A stretch of DNA of 64,000 nt from Candidatus Nitronereus thalassa (GTDB lineage Bacteria > Nitrospirota > Nitrospiria > Nitrospirales > UBA8639): positions 3,007,501 to 3,071,500 of the forward strand of contig NZ_JAQOUE010000001.1 in assembly GCF_032191465.1 (NCBI RefSeq). Reading direction: 5' to 3'. The notes under the pieces are model-generated. The model did not search any database. It saw only the letters and a program-made list of their open reading frames with translations, and had not been told where the DNA came from. A program made the translations under genes and the position numbers. Positions 63,193 through 64,000 of the stretch are shown here, piece after piece (positions within the stretch are counted from its first letter, which is position 1; each line of letters opens with the position of its first letter).

Positions 63193-64000
63193 ATGGCGAA
63201 AACCAAACTGTCGAGGACATCGAAAGTGGTTCTAGCTTTTGAGAAAAAGAAAAAACGGACTCCATCGAAGCCGATGAAGTCCGCAGTTCAGGCCATTGTA
63301 TCATCCGCTACCCATTTTACGAATTTGGTCATGGCGATGGAAGCACAGGATCAAGAGAGTCCTGAAGTTGGCTCTCGGAAGGCTTCGTCTCAATCCTCTC
63401 CCTCTAATGATTTGGCAAGAGATGACGAACGTCCTGATGAGCGAGAAGGGTCTTCGGATGACAACGAACGAGAGATCGATCTTACCCCTGGTGATTTAAG
63501 TCGGACCGATGATCCGGTGCGACTCTATTTGCGCGAAATGGGCAGTGTTTCGTTGTTGAGTCGCGAAGGGGAAATCGAGTTAGCCAAACGGATCGAAGAG
63601 GGCAAGCATGAATTAGCCTTGGCTGTGGCCGGGATGCCCATGACCCTGACCTATCTGGATGCGCTGCGACTGGCCATGAAGAAAGGCGAATTGCGCGTTC
63701 GGGACTTGGTCTTTGTCCAAGAGGCGACGGAAGAGGAAGAGCTTGACGAAGAAGAGGTTGAAGACGATCAAGATGAAGAAGAATTAAAGGTGCGTACCTT
63801 GGCAGAGCTTGAAAAAACCCGACGGTTGGGTAAAAGCTTGCTGACCCTCTATGCCAAGCGACGGAAAGCGCCCCAAGCTCAGCAGGCCCGTCTGGCTAAG
63901 CAGCTCCAGAGCATTCAATTACAGATTGTCGAACGGCTGGAAGCATTGAACTTGCAACCTGAAGTGCGGGAAGAGTTGTTGCGTCGGATTAAAGAGAAGG
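63193..64000 (+). CDS. rpoD: RNA polymerase sigma factor RpoD, 5' part
   Basis: The first 269 residues of a primary sigma factor, running off the window. A basic start ([19 protein letters not shown]) and an acidic linker lead to region 1.2, [21 protein letters not shown] then [17 protein letters not shown] (about residues 95-138). The non-conserved insert is very acidic ([18 protein letters not shown], about 178-195). Regions 2-4 lie beyond the window. The ATG is 19 bases after the dnaG stop with GAGGA upstream. Confidence 0.92.
   Translation, partial: MAKTKLSRTSKVVLAFEKKKKRTPSKPMKSAVQAIVSSATHFTNLVMAMEAQDQESPEVGSRKASSQSSPSNDLARDDERPDEREGSSDDNEREIDLTPGDLSRTDDPVRLYLREMGSVSLLSREGEIELAKRIEEGKHELALAVAGMPMTLTYLDALRLAMKKGELRVRDLVFVQEATEEEELDEEEVEDDQDEEELKVRTLAELEKTRRLGKSLLTLYAKRRKAPQAQQARLAKQLQSIQLQIVERLEALNLQPEVREELLRRIKEK

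Noticed and set aside
1-64000. CRISPR array or tandem short repeats
   Set aside because: No regularly spaced direct repeats were seen; the recurrent palindromes are dispersed and irregular.

Overview
The window reads as a piece of a Gram-negative bacterial chromosome of moderate GC content (judged by eye near 50%). The combination of a DUF2309/DabA inorganic-carbon pump, an Mrp-type operon ending in complex-I-like NuoL and NuoM genes, an alginate-export-type porin and the gene order in the housekeeping part makes me think of Nitrospirota, most likely a lower-GC (marine-type) Nitrospira. That is an inference from gene content; no rRNA gene is present to prove it. I saw no tRNA, rRNA or CRISPR array. 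Many starts are GTG or TTG and many genes overlap by 1-30 bases, so the genome is compactly organised in operons.

Positions 1-8.4 kb (minus strand): a receiver-only response regulator, purE and purK, then a three-gene cluster of dabB, a degenerate NuoM-like membrane gene and dabA (cut by the window edge). This would energise CO2/bicarbonate uptake with the ion motive force. Positions 8.7-17.6 kb (plus): a NhaR-like LysR regulator, a structured intergenic stretch ending in a strong intrinsic terminator, and a nine-gene Mrp cation/proton antiporter operon (E, F, G, a DUF4040/MbhE gene, B, C, D, NuoL-like, NuoM-like).

Positions 17.8-24.1 kb are accessory: a DUF6573-like protein, a formyl-THF cyclo-ligase relative, a PriA that has lost its helicase motifs, an EF-hand-like exported protein, and a HigBA-type toxin-antitoxin pair between two copies of a 37-base repeat. 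Positions 24.3-36.6 kb hold phoH-ybeY-ftsY, an M1 metallopeptidase, a beta-propeller protein, a PAP2 phosphatase, a three-gene lipid-glycosylation set (GT2, LpxB-N-like, ArnT-like) and a MidA-like methyltransferase.

Positions 37-45 kb hold two TatA-type genes, a porin gene with a very good sigma-54 promoter and upstream dyad, a lipoprotein that looks like a catalytically dead caspase with an EF-hand, two tandem paralogous lipoproteins, yajQ, and several copies of a palindromic repeat whose arms end in TGTAGC/GCTACA. Positions 45-49 kb hold cstA and small conserved genes (PGPGW, EVE, YciI, DUF2203).

Positions 49.4-64 kb are a dense housekeeping block: rho (with a long leader and two promoter-like sites), rpmE, prfA, prmC, murA, hisG-hisD-hisB, hisH, a lipoprotein, hisA-hisF-hisIE, then dnaG and the start of rpoD under a near-consensus sigma-70 promoter. 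The most interesting items are the three-subunit DAB cluster, the structured leader before the Mrp operon, the sigma-54-controlled porin, the helicase-dead PriA and the pseudo-caspase lipoprotein.
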